Positions 62,561 through 64,000 of a stretch of DNA of 64,000 bases are shown here, piece after piece. The notes below the pieces were generated by a model that saw only the letters and a program-made list of their open reading frames with translations, searched no databases and had not been told where the DNA came from. Position 1 is the stretch's first letter, and every line of letters starts with the position of its first letter. The position numbers were made by a program, and so were the translations under genes. Origin of the DNA: Microvelia longipes (Eukaryota; Arthropoda; Insecta; Hemiptera; Veliidae); the NCBI GenBank assembly GCA_018340805.1, contig JACMZG010001908.1, positions 13,778,687 to 13,842,686 on the forward strand, written 5' to 3'.

Positions 62561-63029
62561 AAGACCCTCGTCCATACATGTACCATGTTTTCCCGTATTT
62601 ATAAGGATTTAATGTTGGTGCATGTTAAACGTTTTACTTAATATGAATAAAAACGTTAAATTTCGCTATAAACCAATTGCAATGTTTAATTAATTAAACA
62701 AAGAACGTCTTCTTGGCATATTTATAGTTATAAATGTTCTGAGAAATACTTGTATTGTGTTTATTAAAGAAAGGAAGGCATGCATTTTCCCGCTTTAGCC
62801 AATCGATACGAATCAGGGATCTTGTTGTGACAAGCTAGTTTTATTTTATTATTTTTGTCAAATTTGTAAAATATATTTTCAGTCTTTGTTCAAATTGACT
62901 CTGGCGACCATTGACAGATAGAAGAGTTTCAAAAAAAAAAAAAAAAAAAAATAGGAAATCGAATTTCAATAATTGTTTCAGTTTATCAAGCAATTTTGTA
63001 AGTTATTTTATTCTATGGAGGGAGTTAAA
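62561..63029. other. Sequence before the BEL fragment, with A-run
   Basis: About 20 consecutive A near 62930-62951. No gene supported. Confidence 0.5.
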
Positions 63030-63129
63030 AAGATCTAGAAAAATTTTCAGAATTGGATTAGTAAGGTAGTCAATAAACTGGAGCAGTTAATGTCCAGTGA
63101 GCCTAAGGACATTACGGCGATAAGGACTA

Positions 63130-63600
63130 TCCTTTTCATTGTAGTACTTGGTTCAACTAGCTATTCTGGTGGACAAACTGTCCAAGATATTGCTTCTGAA
63201 CCTTTTTCTTAGCTGGGCAATGACATTATTTCGTTGACACACTGCTGATTAAAACTAAATGGTTGTACTTCGTTGGCCGATCAGGAGAAACTATTTTGTG
63301 TACAACTATTTCAATCTCGCTTAGTACAGTCTTCATATCCTCCACTATTAATGAGGACCTTCCAAGTGTTCGCCGTAAAAGATTTTTCATTGGACCTATT
63401 AACCGTTCCCACCATCCACCCCACCACGATGCAGTGGGAGGATTAAATACCCATTGAATCCTCCTGTCTCCACTCTCTTTAGCTTAAATGCCTTATATAC
63501 CCCAGCAAATTTACATACATCACCTTTATAATTGTTCCAGAGTCTTTCTCGCCTAAACCATAAACCTACGTTAACCATAGTAAAAAACATTTCGATCAAA
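63130..63600 (-). pseudogene. BEL/Pao-type retroelement integrase fragment
   Basis: The - strand of 63460-63397 reads WVFNPPTASWWGGWWERL, the diagnostic block in the C-terminal part of BEL/Pao integrase, followed by LLRRTLGRSSL (about 63385-63355) as expected. Upstream codons (63600-63470) are compatible with the core domain but carry stops and frame changes. Downstream the frame degrades. The copy is broken and cannot give a full protein. The 63135-63305 part is repeated in inverted orientation at 63635-63805. Confidence 0.85.
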
Positions 63601-63634
63601 ATCCTAAAACTGATACTTTTCTACTTTAACAGTT

Positions 63635-64000
63635 GTACACAAAAATAGTTTCCTGATCGGTCCAACGGAAGTACACCATTTAGTTTTAATCAGCAGTTGT
63701 TGTCAACGAAATAATGTCATTGCCCAGCTAAGAAAAGGTTCAGAAGCAAATATCTTGGACAGTTTGTCCAACAGAATAGCTAGTGACCAAGTATACAATG
63801 AAAGAACAAGAACTGCATTTTTAGAACTGTTATTAGAGAAAAAACAGCCGCTCGGACATAGTCGTAAGGTGTTTCCTGACGTTAACGGAGAAGTCCGCGC
63901 GCGAGTCAAGATGAACACTGACAAAGGGAAATTCACTCCATTCAGCATTTTATATCCTTGGAGAAATCAAAGGAACGACACTTCTCGGGGCGGGGAGTTG
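63635..64000 (+). pseudogene. BEL/Pao-type C-terminal pol fragment (opposite strand)
   Basis: On the + strand, PTEVHHLVL (about 63670) and later EVRARVKMNTDKGKF (63890-63935) fit the domain that follows integrase in BEL/Pao polyproteins, in which a D-G-x-x-R-V-x-V-K-T-x-x-G pattern is typical. Shifts of frame break the interval between them. It faces the integrase fragment of the - strand, so the two are parts of a rearranged element and not one collinear copy. It runs off the window. Confidence 0.7.

Noticed and set aside
63399..63599. 66-codon - strand frame at the right edge as a gene
   Set aside because: It is a frame-shifted reading of the BEL/Pao integrase fragment.

Overview
The window looks like nuclear DNA from an AT-rich invertebrate, most likely an arthropod. 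It has large introns, (TA)n arrays, many non-autonomous DNA transposons, SINE-like units and decayed retroelements. It has no bacterial features: no operons, no ribosome binding sites and no long dense ORFs. The only host gene I can support is on the + strand, a neuronal calcium sensor protein (NCS family, closest in my recognition to NCS-2). Two of its exons are visible: 16819-16930 (N-terminal region) and 49858-50001 (end of EF-hand 1 to EF-hand 2). They are joined in phase 0 across a 32.9 kb intron. The gene continues past 50001, but I see no further exon before 64000, so the next intron is at least 14 kb.

Layout. 1-16.8 kb lies upstream of the first visible exon. It holds an hAT-like MITE with an exact 8-bp target duplication (2212-2765), a 5S-rRNA-like repeat (3075-3826), tRNA-like SINE sequences (4613-5304), a 2.3 kb foldback element inserted in a (TA)n array (6265-8558), a mosaic of two retroelement fragments (9354-10570), a second 8-bp-TSD MITE (12210-12670) and a TA-flanked MITE copy (from 12681). 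16.9-49.9 kb is the giant intron. It contains a 2.27 kb foldback (20996-23262) with a mariner-like transposase remnant at its centre, minisatellites, a degenerate GCGAGCGAAGC array (27.5-28.5 kb), a Harbinger-like MITE with a second MITE nested in it (30130-31634), more 5S-like and SINE copies, and a cluster of foldbacks sharing one terminal motif (41.3-46.3 kb). 50-64 kb holds a 79-bp satellite next to a LINE reverse-transcriptase remnant, a 2.7 kb Harbinger-like element, a second copy of the first hAT-like MITE, an inverted copy of a large composite repeat, and a rearranged BEL/Pao retroelement fragment at the right edge.

The most informative observations are structural. The NCS start region appears to lack one base in a G run, and a transposon terminus shows the same kind of G loss. 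Several MITEs have exact target-site duplications that fix their boundaries. Two nested insertions can be read against an uninterrupted copy inside the window. Three copies of a repeat carry a 5S-rRNA-like segment. Much of the large intron is long inverted repeats, so its pre-mRNA could form extensive double-stranded RNA. I found no clearly new coding system; the interest is in the mobile-element architecture.
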